Positions 53,549 through 62,080 of a DNA stretch of 64,000 nt are shown piece after piece. A model generated the notes under the pieces. It was not told the origin of the DNA, did no database searches, and saw only the letters and a program-made list of their open reading frames with translations. How positions within the stretch are numbered: position 1 is the first letter of the stretch; each line of letters opens with the position of its first letter. A program made the position numbers and the translations under genes. The DNA is from Eubacterium_G segne (GTDB lineage: Bacteria > Bacillota > Clostridia > Lachnospirales > Lachnospiraceae), in contig NZ_JACOOZ010000002.1 in the NCBI RefSeq assembly GCF_014287775.1, positions 186,001 to 250,000 of the forward strand, written 5' to 3'.

Positions 53549-56500
53549 TCAGACCTGTATTTCAGATGCACTCTTATCCCCTACCTTGTTGTCCATCTGA
53601 TGAGTATTATAATTTTTAATAATACTATATGTATCTCTAACAACATCACTGCCCAAATCCAAATATAATCTTTTGTCACCAATAATATAAAATTCTTCTT
53701 TTGAACGGGTTACTGCAACATTCATCATATTAGGTTCTTCCACTGCCCATCTTGCAGCTCCTCTACTGTTTTTATCAGCACCTAATACTAGGAATACGAT
53801 AGGTGCTTCTTTTCCCTGAAAAGTGTGAATCGTTCCAACATTTGTAGGCTTATTCTTCTCATCATACCTGGTAAACTCTATATTCTTTAATAGTTTTGCC
53901 AGTTGATATGCAACATTTGCAAACGGAGTAATTACATATATCGTATCTTTTTCATTCCTGTCTATTATTTTTTTGTCATTTTGAATCATTGCCTCTATTT
54001 TTCGCAACAGAAATCTTCCCTGTTCTTCAACATATTTGTCACTTGCCGTTCCACCAATGTCAAACCAATCCACCTTTCCCTTTCCTTCAACACCTTGAAC
54101 CATATAGCCATTATAGGAAATTTTATTGGAGATTTTAAACATCGGACTTTTACATCTTCTATGAACCCACAACGGTATTCCAACCCATGACTCCCATGCT
54201 TCATCCTGCTCTTTATAAAATCCATATTTACTTATTTCGTCTGCAAGGGTTTGTGTCGATGCTGTGCCTGATAAATATTTTTCACTCACATTAAAATGTT
54301 CACCAAGCATTGCTAATACATTAGAATCTAATGTTAATACCGGCTTTATTTGTTCTGGATCTCCTAACACCATAATGTGCTTGCTGCGATTTATGGCTCC
54401 TACACTTGCCTGTGGCAATGCCTGTCCTCCCTCATCTATAAATAAATGTCCCAATGTTGATGTTCCAAGATTTTCACACATCCGTGAAAAACTGGCAAAT
54501 GTTGAGCTTATTACAGGTATCGCCATATTTATCCAGTTCCATGCTGACAAAACCAAGGTCTTTTCATATATTCCCTCTTTCTGCCTATTCCATACCATTA
54601 TGGCTTTTTTTATACTCTTCAAATTATCATACAAAAATTGCTTTCTTACTTTTAGCGCCGCAATAAATAATTTGGATTGAGCAATTCTGTATATTTCCTC
54701 AAACCATGGATTAGACAATTGTAATTCTTCATATTCTAAGCCCATATCAAGCTTCTTGAAATTTTTATCACTTATTCTATTTTTATAATTTTTGCATTTT
54801 TCTTCAACCTTTGTTATTTCACCCTCTCGCTTTATTATCCACTCATCAAATATACATTTTTCTTGTTTTTCCTTTGAAAGCAATTCATCTAATTCATTTT
54901 GACGTTCCTGAATTTTTGAATTTATCTTTCTTCTCTCACATTCAATCTCTTCGCTTTGACTTATGCACTCTTCAAGTCGCTGACCGACCTCTCCTGTTTT
55001 TTTCTTATATTCCTTTTTAGTTTTCGGTAATGAAAAAAATCGTGGTTTCCGGTTTAATAATAATTGTATGCACCATTCTATACTTTGTCTGTTTTTATCA
55101 ACCATCTCCTTGCTCTGTTCTATATCTTCGTACTGTTTTTTTAAATCATCAATGTCCAGACTTTTTTCCTTGTTCATCTCCCTATATTGAGCCAATTTAC
55201 ATTCTAATTCAACTCTCTTTGTTTCTTTAGTCTTTTTATAATTCTCCTGTAATTTTTTTAATAAAATACAGCATTTTTCATATTCTTGTATATTTTTATA
55301 ATATCTTTGTGCTTTTCGCCTAATATTTTCTACCTGATTATAGTAAGTTAAAAATTTCTCATATACTCCTTTGTCTGAAATATATTCTTTTTCCAAATGA
55401 TTAAGCATGTGCTTAATATTCATGATAATATTTGCCATATTACTCTTCTTTCCCCCTTCAAGAGAAAAAGTCCCCCAACACATATCTTCACCCGGATTTC
55501 TTTTCATTATAAGTTTCTCTTGCTTTTTTCCGCTTTCCTTATCCTCTATCCATTCTGACGACAATTCTGAATTTGCAATCTCCCAAAAATAATCGGCTTC
55601 TTTTAATTCCTCTACAAATTTATCGTCTATTCCTTGTATAAGTGGAAGCTCATTAACAATATTTTGGACGGCACTATTATTAGAACTTGCAACAATAATA
55701 TTATTTTCAGCAATATTTTCAGGCATTTTCCCAATACATATATTTTCATAATATCCCTTTGTTGGATTTGCCTTTATAACTTTATCAGATAAATTAGCTA
55801 TTTCGTATGCCTGTCTTACCAGCAATTCCGCAAAGATATCCTTTAACAGGGTTGTTTTTCCAGTTCCCGGTGGTCCATTAACGCTTCTTATTTGACTGTT
55901 GTCATAGCCAATTGCAAGATTAACAGCAACCTGTTGCATAAAACTAAGAGAATATTTTGTTTTACTCGGGAATCTGGCAATGGGATAATTTTTAGGTTGT
56001 AGAATTTTTTCAAAAATATCAGGATTAAAGTTAACTGACGTATTTTTACTATCCAAATTGATTCTTTTATTTACTTTTCCCAGAAGATACCTATCCAAAT
56101 TGGAAGAACAATCTTTCTTTGCCCTTTCCAAATCTTCCACAAAAAATGAATGCATATTTGCTGCATCGGTGTCTAAATTATTTACTAACTGGAATCTACA
56201 ATTTTTCAAATTGACTTCATACTTATTTATAATGTAGTTCATTGCATCATTGAATTTTACTTTCTTGTTAATAAAATCTATATTTTCTTCATTCTCATCT
56301 TCCATAAATAATTGTGAAATCTGTGTTTTAAACTCACGCTCATATTCATTAAATGTATTTTTTATTGGAATTTCTTTAAAATTACGAATATAGGTGCTTA
56401 TGGTAACAAATGTAAGGTCCTCCCGTAATGCTAAATTCTTATCGAATCCTAATGCAAAACTAAATTTTTCTCCAACTCTAATTTCCTCATCCGTAGGTTC

Positions 56501-56752
56501 TAAATTATATTTTTTGCGAATTATCTCTACCACTTCGTTAAACCCAAAGATTTCAAAGTAAACAACTATTCCTGCATCTTTTTGATTTTTATCGAATTTT
56601 CTTTCCTGTATTTTTTGAGCAAACATACTATAAAAATCTGTTTTTCCGTCAAATGATTTAATTGATTTATCTCTTATATTTATATTTCCTTCAGTTAAAT
56701 GTTCCACCATAATCCATGCATTTAGAATATTTTCTTTTCTGCTCATTTTCAT
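53549..56752 (-). CDS. Superfamily 1 (COG1112-like) helicase
   Basis: A 1067-aa UPF1/DNA2-type ATPase. Walker A is GPPGTGKTTLLKD (293-300 onward); after a large insertion with a predicted coiled coil (about 450-650, Glu/Lys-rich) come the Walker B motif FIDEGGQALPQAS, motif III GDPEQIKPV, motif V GTIHTFQGKEAPIVFLV and motif VI NVAVTRSKEEFYIIGD, all intact. The N-terminal 260 residues are unlike standard helicases. The first ATG has a GAGG only 3 bases away; the next, two codons on (56746), is better placed. Similar helicases occur in phage-defence systems and toxin-like modules. Neighbouring PIN-like gene and accessory surroundings fit that, but this exact pair is not one I can name. Confidence 0.85.
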   Translation of the reverse strand: MKMSRKENILNAWIMVEHLTEGNINIRDKSIKSFDGKTDFYSMFAQKIQERKFDKNQKDAGIVVYFEIFGFNEVVEIIRKKYNLEPTDEEIRVGEKFSFALGFDKNLALREDLTFVTISTYIRNFKEIPIKNTFNEYEREFKTQISQLFMEDENEENIDFINKKVKFNDAMNYIINKYEVNLKNCRFQLVNNLDTDAANMHSFFVEDLERAKKDCSSNLDRYLLGKVNKRINLDSKNTSVNFNPDIFEKILQPKNYPIARFPSKTKYSLSFMQQVAVNLAIGYDNSQIRSVNGPPGTGKTTLLKDIFAELLVRQAYEIANLSDKVIKANPTKGYYENICIGKMPENIAENNIIVASSNNSAVQNIVNELPLIQGIDDKFVEELKEADYFWEIANSELSSEWIEDKESGKKQEKLIMKRNPGEDMCWGTFSLEGGKKSNMANIIMNIKHMLNHLEKEYISDKGVYEKFLTYYNQVENIRRKAQRYYKNIQEYEKCCILLKKLQENYKKTKETKRVELECKLAQYREMNKEKSLDIDDLKKQYEDIEQSKEMVDKNRQSIEWCIQLLLNRKPRFFSLPKTKKEYKKKTGEVGQRLEECISQSEEIECERRKINSKIQERQNELDELLSKEKQEKCIFDEWIIKREGEITKVEEKCKNYKNRISDKNFKKLDMGLEYEELQLSNPWFEEIYRIAQSKLFIAALKVRKQFLYDNLKSIKKAIMVWNRQKEGIYEKTLVLSAWNWINMAIPVISSTFASFSRMCENLGTSTLGHLFIDEGGQALPQASVGAINRSKHIMVLGDPEQIKPVLTLDSNVLAMLGEHFNVSEKYLSGTASTQTLADEISKYGFYKEQDEAWESWVGIPLWVHRRCKSPMFKISNKISYNGYMVQGVEGKGKVDWFDIGGTASDKYVEEQGRFLLRKIEAMIQNDKKIIDRNEKDTIYVITPFANVAYQLAKLLKNIEFTRYDEKNKPTNVGTIHTFQGKEAPIVFLVLGADKNSRGAARWAVEEPNMMNVAVTRSKEEFYIIGDKRLYLDLGSDVVRDTYSIIKNYNTHQMDNKVGDKSASEIQV

Positions 56753-56820
56753 TTTCCTCTCTTGTCATGTCAAGCTAATTATTCATACTTTTTTCAAGAC
56801 TCATTTTTTAATACTTTCAA

Positions 56821-56829
56821 ATTATACCA
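56821..56829 (-). promoter_or_regulatory. Extended -10 promoter of helicase gene
   Basis: Minus-strand TGGTATAAT (56829-56821): consensus -10 with TGn extension, about 70 bases before the helicase start. No clear -35. Confidence 0.5.
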
Positions 56830-56912
56830 TATATTACCATATTTCGTCTTCTACTTTTTATGTAGGATGGGGCTCAATTTATACCTTTTAATTGAAAATC
56901 TTTTGTAAAAAA

Positions 56913-56938
56913 ATAGACAGTCACCCCCAACTGTCTAT
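56913..56938 (-). terminator. Intrinsic terminator of NAD-salvage operon
   Basis: ATAGACAGT (56913-56921) pairs with ACTGTCTAT (56930-56938) and on the minus strand runs into TTTTTTTAC. It lies just after the small ORF that follows the NrtR-type gene. Confidence 0.85.
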
Positions 56939-56971
56939 CCATAAATGAAACCTGCAATACAAATAATTGTT

Positions 56972-57113
56972 CTATTCACCAGCTTCATTAATAATTCTAT
57001 CCACTAAGCGTTTTAAATCATCAATTGTAATTAGTTCACATATATGCGACCATCCTAATTTGTCAGATATTGTCTGACAAATTAGTGCTTATATCCCAAA
57101 ACAATTCTTTCAT
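56972..57113 (-). pseudogene. Small ORF broken by a 10-base insertion
   Basis: An ATG at 57113, 10 bases after a GAGGG site and directly following the NrtR-type gene, opens MKELFWDISTNLSDNI and then stops. Another frame continues SDKLGWSHICELITIDD and on to LVDRIINEAGE, ending at 56972. Removing ten bases inside a 12-bp palindrome (TAATTTGTCAGA at 57056-57067 and its complement to 57084) joins both parts into one 44-residue protein. Either a decayed small gene or, less likely, a frameshift-regulated one. Function unknown; it would have been the last gene of the pncA-pncB-nrtR operon. Confidence 0.5.
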
Positions 57114-57126
57114 AATCTATTTTCCC

Positions 57127-57972
57127 TCAAAAAACCTCCATATTCCTTACGCACAGCTTTGGTGGTCTATAAGATGTTTCCCTTTCCCACTCATCGGTTT
57201 CAACAATATAGTTACCTATCTTTCTTCTAAAATTAGGAACCTTTCCGTCAATATTAAATATCGCCTTGTATGTGGCCTCTAGCTGTCCCACAGTAAATGT
57301 TTCCGGAACAAACTCAAACAATAATCTTATATCACTAAGAATACCATTCTTTAGTTTCTGAAACAGCTCCGTAATAATTAATGCATGGTCAAATCCAAGA
57401 TTCTCTGATTTGCAAATACTCCATTTATGCTTTACCCTGCCCATTTCCATGGTTTTATCACACTTTACCACTATGTTTATGCTACAGGAATCATCCTCAG
57501 CAGTTAAATTCAAATTGTACACTGTACAGTTTTCTCCTGCCTCTTTTTCTTCAGATAAATTAAACCACTTTGCCTCCCATGCATCAGAATCTGCCCTTAA
57601 ATTGCAGTCACTTTTATTTATTGCCCCAATAAAAGCATTTGACACAATCCATCCACGGGGATCTCTCCCTGTTTCACTAAAGGTTTTAGTATTTTCAAGA
57701 TACGCATTTCTTACATTAGTTTCTTCGTAAAGTTCACGTGCTGCCGCCTCCTCCAATGTTTCACCCTTCTCATAAAATCCACCGGGCAATGCCCACTGAC
57801 CTTTAAAGGGATTAGAAGCTCTTTTTATCAATAATATCTGTAACGGTCCGACATTGACTTTTTTGGCATTTTTAATTGAATTATCCAGTGTAAACAATAC
57901 AATATCCGTGGCAATTGATGGTCTGTCGTACTTTGTTATGTCATATTCCTTCAAAAAATCTTTCTCAGTCAT
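57127..57972 (-). CDS. nrtR: Nudix protein with winged-helix domain (NrtR type)
   Basis: A 281-aa protein with an N-terminal Nudix domain (about 20-150) and a C-terminal winged helix (about 195-281, TVGQLEATYKAIFNID, VPNFRRKI), the layout of NrtR repressors of NAD synthesis, which respond to ADP-ribose. The Nudix box GGFYEKGETLEEAAARELYE followed by ETNV keeps the R-E-x-x-E-E residues; many NrtR proteins lose them, so this one may still hydrolyse its ligand. Its start overlaps the end of pncB (ATGACTGA). It probably represses its own operon through the inverted repeat near 59794-59842. Confidence 0.85.
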   Translation of the reverse strand: MTEKDFLKEYDITKYDRPSIATDIVLFTLDNSIKNAKKVNVGPLQILLIKRASNPFKGQWALPGGFYEKGETLEEAAARELYEETNVRNAYLENTKTFSETGRDPRGWIVSNAFIGAINKSDCNLRADSDAWEAKWFNLSEEKEAGENCTVYNLNLTAEDDSCSINIVVKCDKTMEMGRVKHKWSICKSENLGFDHALIITELFQKLKNGILSDIRLLFEFVPETFTVGQLEATYKAIFNIDGKVPNFRRKIGNYIVETDEWERETSYRPPKLCVRNMEVF

Positions 57973-59173
57973 TTTGCATTCTCCAATCTATGCATCTTGT
58001 TAAATAATGTTCGTATTTTGGATTTCTGCACATACCTTTTCCCGGAGTATCACTTATTTTTGCCACATCCATTCCATTGCACTTTGTGGTTTTCATTACA
58101 ATATTAAGTGCCGGTACATCAGTATCATTACTTATATATGTGCCAATGCCAAATGCAACATTAATCTTTTTACTAAAATATTTGTATAATTTATCAGCTC
58201 TTTCAAAATCAAGAGAATCACTAAACAACAAAGTTTTGTTTTGCGGATTAATTCCAAGGTTCTTGTAATGTTTAATCATTTTTTCTCCCCATTCAAAAGG
58301 GTCTCCGCTGTCGTGTCTTACACCACTAAATAAAGTTGCATAAGTCAGCTGGAAGTCCTTTAAGAAGCAATCCGTTGTAATTGTATCCGTTAAAGCAGTA
58401 CCGTTTAATATACCGTACTCCTTAACCCATGCATCCAAAGCATACCAGTTTGAATATGCCGGATTGTGTTTATGATTTCCCTGTCCTACACACATAATCC
58501 ATTCATGAGCCATAGTTCCTACAGGAGTAAGATTGTACTTCTTTGCCAGATATACATTACTTGTTCCAATAAACTTAGTAGTTCCGTGCATTTTACCACT
58601 TAAATCAGCCAGTTTCTCAATTGCTATTTCCTGAGCTTTAGCAGACAATCTTCTTCTCAGACCGAATTCTGAGAAATTGCCTAATTCCAACTTTCCGTCT
58701 TTCAGTTTTTCACATTTTTCATCAAGTCTTTTCTTAAAGCTTTCAAATAATTCATCATAATCATAAGCCATTCTAAAATAAACTTCATTTACAATAGCCA
58801 ATGCAGGAATTTCATACATTGATGTATTAAGCCATGTTCCCTTTGTTTCAATGGTCAATCCGCAATCTGCATCTGTTGTTATCTCAAAATCTTCATATCT
58901 TGGCTGCCACAATCTGAGAAAATCAACGTATGAACCCTTTAACCATTTAATGCTGTGAAGATATTCCAGCTCATTTTCCGTAAATCTAAGATTGCAATAT
59001 AACTTAATCTGCTCCTTTATTTCCTCCACCATTTCAGATGTAAAATACACATCCTTATTTCTGCATTTAAAATCCCATGTTGTTTTGTAATCACTAAACT
59101 GGTGGTAAATTACCTGACCCATTGAAAATTTATATAAATCATTTTCCAATAAACTATTAATAATCTGTTCCAT
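57965..59173 (-). CDS. pncB: Nicotinate phosphoribosyltransferase
   Basis: Converts nicotinate and PRPP to nicotinate mononucleotide in NAD salvage (Preiss-Handler pathway), cytosolic. The 402-aa protein shows family blocks near the N-terminus (NDLYKFSMGQVIYHQF), EFGLRRRLSAKAQE, FIGTSNVYLAKKY, GTMAHEWIMCVGQGNH with the active-site His, SGDPFEWGEK and FSDSLDFERADKLY. Length equals the E. coli-type PncB. It lies 51 bases after pncA and overlaps the NrtR-type gene by 8 bases. Confidence 0.95.
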   Translation of the reverse strand: MEQIINSLLENDLYKFSMGQVIYHQFSDYKTTWDFKCRNKDVYFTSEMVEEIKEQIKLYCNLRFTENELEYLHSIKWLKGSYVDFLRLWQPRYEDFEITTDADCGLTIETKGTWLNTSMYEIPALAIVNEVYFRMAYDYDELFESFKKRLDEKCEKLKDGKLELGNFSEFGLRRRLSAKAQEIAIEKLADLSGKMHGTTKFIGTSNVYLAKKYNLTPVGTMAHEWIMCVGQGNHKHNPAYSNWYALDAWVKEYGILNGTALTDTITTDCFLKDFQLTYATLFSGVRHDSGDPFEWGEKMIKHYKNLGINPQNKTLLFSDSLDFERADKLYKYFSKKINVAFGIGTYISNDTDVPALNIVMKTTKCNGMDVAKISDTPGKGMCRNPKYEHYLTRCIDWRMQND

Positions 59174-59224
59174 AATACTAACCTCTTTCTTTTAATTCAT
59201 TTAAATATTTCTTATTTGTTCCCA

Positions 59225-59770
59225 TTAAATTATGTTAATCTGACACATTTTCATTGCCTCAATTGCATTTTTATGGGAAGCTAACGTTACACAGGCGCAT
59301 GCCTTTTCAATAACATTTATTTTAGTTTCAGGCAACGTGGCTTTAATAAGCATTGCATTACTAATAACACATATTCCCGTGCATACCCCCACAAGAGTAA
59401 CTTCAACCTTTTCCATTTCATTAAAATATTTATTTTTAAGCTCCTCTGCAAGGAGAAGAGAACCAAAAGACGGCTTGTTGACAATTTCAACTTTTTCATC
59501 TTTAACAGCTTCCATAATTTCCTGACGAATTTCCCATCCATCTGAAAATTCAATACAATGCTCCACCGGCAGATTTTTACCCTCCTGAGTTTCCAGATAA
59601 TCTTTATGATGAGTATCTCTTGTAAGATATATTTCGTCGTATTGGTTTGAATTAATTACCTTTACCACTTCCTGCACAGCAGCCTCACATTCAGCATTTC
59701 CCAGCACTCCCGATGTGAAGTCCTTTTGCATATCCACCACAATTAATATTTTTTTCTTATTTTTTTCCAT
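59225..59770 (-). CDS. pncA: Nicotinamidase (isochorismatase family)
   Basis: Deamidates nicotinamide to nicotinate, supplying PncB next door. Catalytic residues of the cysteine hydrolase family are in place: Asp in VVDMQKDF, Lys in the E-I-V-N-K-P-S-F-G segment and Cys in VGVCTGICVISNAMLIKA. Metal-binding D-T-H-H is seen in LTRDTHHKDYL. The frame extends upstream to a TTG inside the operator region; ATG at 59770, 11 bases after AAGGAG, is preferred (181 aa); another ATG at 59779 is too close to that site. First gene of pncA-pncB-nrtR. Confidence 0.92.
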   Translation of the reverse strand: MEKNKKKILIVVDMQKDFTSGVLGNAECEAAVQEVVKVINSNQYDEIYLTRDTHHKDYLETQEGKNLPVEHCIEFSDGWEIRQEIMEAVKDEKVEIVNKPSFGSLLLAEELKNKYFNEMEKVEVTLVGVCTGICVISNAMLIKATLPETKINVIEKACACVTLASHKNAIEAMKMCQINII

Positions 59771-59793
59771 AATACTCATATCTCCTTTTCTTT

Positions 59794-59850
59794 GTATCAA
59801 ATCGATATTATGTTCATGTACAACTTATCATCTTTTTGATACTAAGTCAA
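59794..59850 (-). promoter_or_regulatory. NAD-salvage promoter with inverted-repeat operator
   Basis: Minus-strand TTGACT (59850-59845) with a weak -10, TAAGTT, 17 bases on. GTATCAAA (59794-59801) and TTTGATAC (59835-59842) form an 8-bp inverted repeat; one arm lies between -35 and -10, the other in the leader. Probable NrtR operator by position; the motif itself was not matched to a known one. Confidence 0.5.
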
Positions 59851-59870
59851 GTGTTTTTTTATATAAAGAA

Positions 59871-59903
59871 AAAAGTTGCGAATATATAAGATTCACAACT
59901 TTT
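59871..59903 (-). terminator. Intrinsic terminator
   Basis: AAAAGTTGCGAA (59871-59882) pairs with TTCACAACTTTT (59892-59903) except one mismatch; on the minus strand it ends in TTTTTTC. It ends the 416-aa HTH/repeat gene. Nearly the same arms occur in the terminator at 63355-63385. Confidence 0.85.
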
Positions 59904-59919
59904 CTGACTGCCAATAAAT

Positions 59920-61170
59920 TTACCACTCTTTACTTTCAATCCAATTAATAATCTGCTTTGTTAATGATTTATCCCCCAAAGATGAAATCCGGGAATATAA
60001 TTCATTTATTTCAGAAATCAGTTCATTTATTAATGGTGCTGATGATTTTTCAGAAATATAAACAACATTTGTAACTATCTTTTCGCTAGAGTGTTTTTCC
60101 TTATAATAAGTATAATTTACTATTTTGTTCTCGTTATCAAACCTAAAACATCTTAATGTAATTTCCATAACAGGCACTTTTTCTAACCGATCACAGTTTT
60201 CACCCACACTCTGATACGCATCCCTAATCATTGTTTCTAACTTTTTAAGTGTTTCCTTATTATGTTTTAATGATCTTCTAATTAACAACTCTACTTCTTT
60301 TCTGTTAGTTTTAAGCATTATATCAATCAGTTCCCCCATATACGGGTAAATAAATGTATTCTCATTGTTATATATATCTTTAATTTCAAATTCTCTTGAG
60401 AAATAATCCAAAACCTTTTGGTCGGATTCAGAAACCGCTTTCATTAAATCCGCATTATAGTACCGCTCCAAACCATAGGCAAACCCCAAAGTACCAGCAA
60501 CATGTAAAAATGGATTATCCCTTGCCAAAAGGGTATCGAGTATGTCCAAATCATTATTTTCTATTGCCAGTGCAATTGTCTGAGTCCGTATTCTATCCTG
60601 AGTATAAATCAAAAATGGTACACTTGTGTCATAATCTCTAAAGTCACGCTTCTTCACACTTGTACCTGCACCATATGAATATCCAAAATTTTTCCATTCA
60701 CTGTTATCCACAAGCCATATATATCCCTCGTCCATAAGATATTTCATAAACTTATAATTTTTAAATTCTAAAGCGTATTCAATAACTGTTTTTCCATATT
60801 CATCACTATTTAAAAATATCTTATCTTCCCGCTCCATATATTTTTTCCAAACACGAGGATTATCTGTAAAGGCAATTTCATAGTTTGTCATATGACTAGC
60901 CACCGGTACAAAGTAATTGCCCCCGGTAATAATCTCTTCACAAGATACCCCCAGCAAATCTGTAAATACCATAAGGTCTTCAAGCTGTATACCCTTTTTC
61001 CCATTAATTATTTGTGAAAGTTTATTACTTATTTTCCTTAATTCTTCATCATTTACCTGAACATCTATTGCCTCAAGATATGCCTTCCCAAATTTCCTAT
61101 GTGATGGATATCGTTCCTCTATAAGTTTCTTTAAATAAGCCCCCATCTTTTCTTTATCAGCACTCTTCAT
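59920..61170 (-). CDS. HTH protein with ankyrin-like repeats, function unknown
   Basis: A 416-aa cytosolic protein. Residues about 8-85 look like a divergent Cro/C1-type HTH (ELRKISNKLSQIINGKKGIQ, LEDLMVFTDLLGVSCEEI). Residues about 100-330 contain helix pairs of ankyrin type (GKTVIEYALEFKNYKFMKYL, TQTIALAIENNDLDILDTLL). The C-terminus (about 340-416) is a mixed domain. AAGGAG lies 7 bases before the ATG. It forms its own unit: 149 bases after the nucleotidyltransferase gene, with a terminator behind. I do not recognise a named family; a regulator or phage-related sensor is possible. Confidence 0.65.
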   Translation of the reverse strand: MKSADKEKMGAYLKKLIEERYPSHRKFGKAYLEAIDVQVNDEELRKISNKLSQIINGKKGIQLEDLMVFTDLLGVSCEEIITGGNYFVPVASHMTNYEIAFTDNPRVWKKYMEREDKIFLNSDEYGKTVIEYALEFKNYKFMKYLMDEGYIWLVDNSEWKNFGYSYGAGTSVKKRDFRDYDTSVPFLIYTQDRIRTQTIALAIENNDLDILDTLLARDNPFLHVAGTLGFAYGLERYYNADLMKAVSESDQKVLDYFSREFEIKDIYNNENTFIYPYMGELIDIMLKTNRKEVELLIRRSLKHNKETLKKLETMIRDAYQSVGENCDRLEKVPVMEITLRCFRFDNENKIVNYTYYKEKHSSEKIVTNVVYISEKSSAPLINELISEINELYSRISSLGDKSLTKQIINWIESKEW

Positions 61171-61318
61171 AACTTTTCTCCTTTTTCCTTTGTTATGTTA
61201 AGTATAACTGATTTTGTTTCACCTTAATATCCTTTATTTGTGTACAGAAAAAAGCTAAAAAAATTTTTGTCGAATTAATGTATGCTTTTAGTGTACATTC
61301 AAGATACGCCCTTCCCTA

Positions 61319-62071
61319 TTACCACTGAATCATTTCCAAAAATAAATCATTAAGTGGTTTCCACTCCACTGATTCATTCTCCATATTTCCTGCAATTTTC
61401 TCGGTTTCTAATACGGATTTTTCAATATATTCATCAATAATTTTATTCTTTTTTACCATCCCCATTTCCGTCAAATCCCTTTTTATTTTCAATAATTTTT
61501 CTACCTCTGGTTTTAAAATTTCCTCTAACTCTGCCTCCATTAGCTCTTCAAACAACATTGGTGGCGCACATTTTTTATCTAATATCCATTTTGCAGCAAG
61601 TAACGGTCTCATGGAATAGAAATATTTCTTTGCCTTTACCTCTTCTCCCTGCAAATGCTCAATATATGTACGCTCCGCCATGCTCCGGTAGTGATAAAGG
61701 CTTTTCTTCATTGAAAAATACCGGGGAAGTAATTTTTTTAATTTCTTAAAATCCTCTGTTTCCCAATATACAATAGGCGATGCACTCCACTCGAATATTG
61801 TGGGATTTGATTTATATAGCAACCGTAACGCTTTTCTTAAATCCCATCCATTAATATCTAATACCTCATCTAATTTCCACTCTATTACATCCCTGTTTCC
61901 CTCTAACTTTAAGTAGTCCTCCAGTTTTCGTACATATATAAACCTAACGTCGTAATCGCTATCCGGTGAGGCAAATCCCCACGCCCTGCTACCGGATTCC
62001 ACCGCCATTATAATTTTCACTTTTTCTACTTCTTCTATTTTCCGTAATTCCTCTAATATAATTTCCCTCAT
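61319..62071 (-). CDS. Nucleotidyltransferase of RNA-repair operon (RlaP-like)
   Basis: A 250-aa pol-beta-fold nucleotidyltransferase. The active site is ESGSRAWGFASPDSDYDVRF: Gly-Ser (27-28) and the metal-binding pair Asp39 and Asp41. Proteins of this family are known neighbours of RtcB ligases and are thought to act in RNA repair, adding or mending ends. Here the gene starts 9 bases after rtcB with its own AGGAG site, clearly one operon. The nucleotide and RNA substrate are unknown. Confidence 0.85.
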   Translation of the reverse strand: MREIILEELRKIEEVEKVKIIMAVESGSRAWGFASPDSDYDVRFIYVRKLEDYLKLEGNRDVIEWKLDEVLDINGWDLRKALRLLYKSNPTIFEWSASPIVYWETEDFKKLKKLLPRYFSMKKSLYHYRSMAERTYIEHLQGEEVKAKKYFYSMRPLLAAKWILDKKCAPPMLFEELMEAELEEILKPEVEKLLKIKRDLTEMGMVKKNKIIDEYIEKSVLETEKIAGNMENESVEWKPLNDLFLEMIQW

Positions 62072-62080
62072 ATTCTTCTC

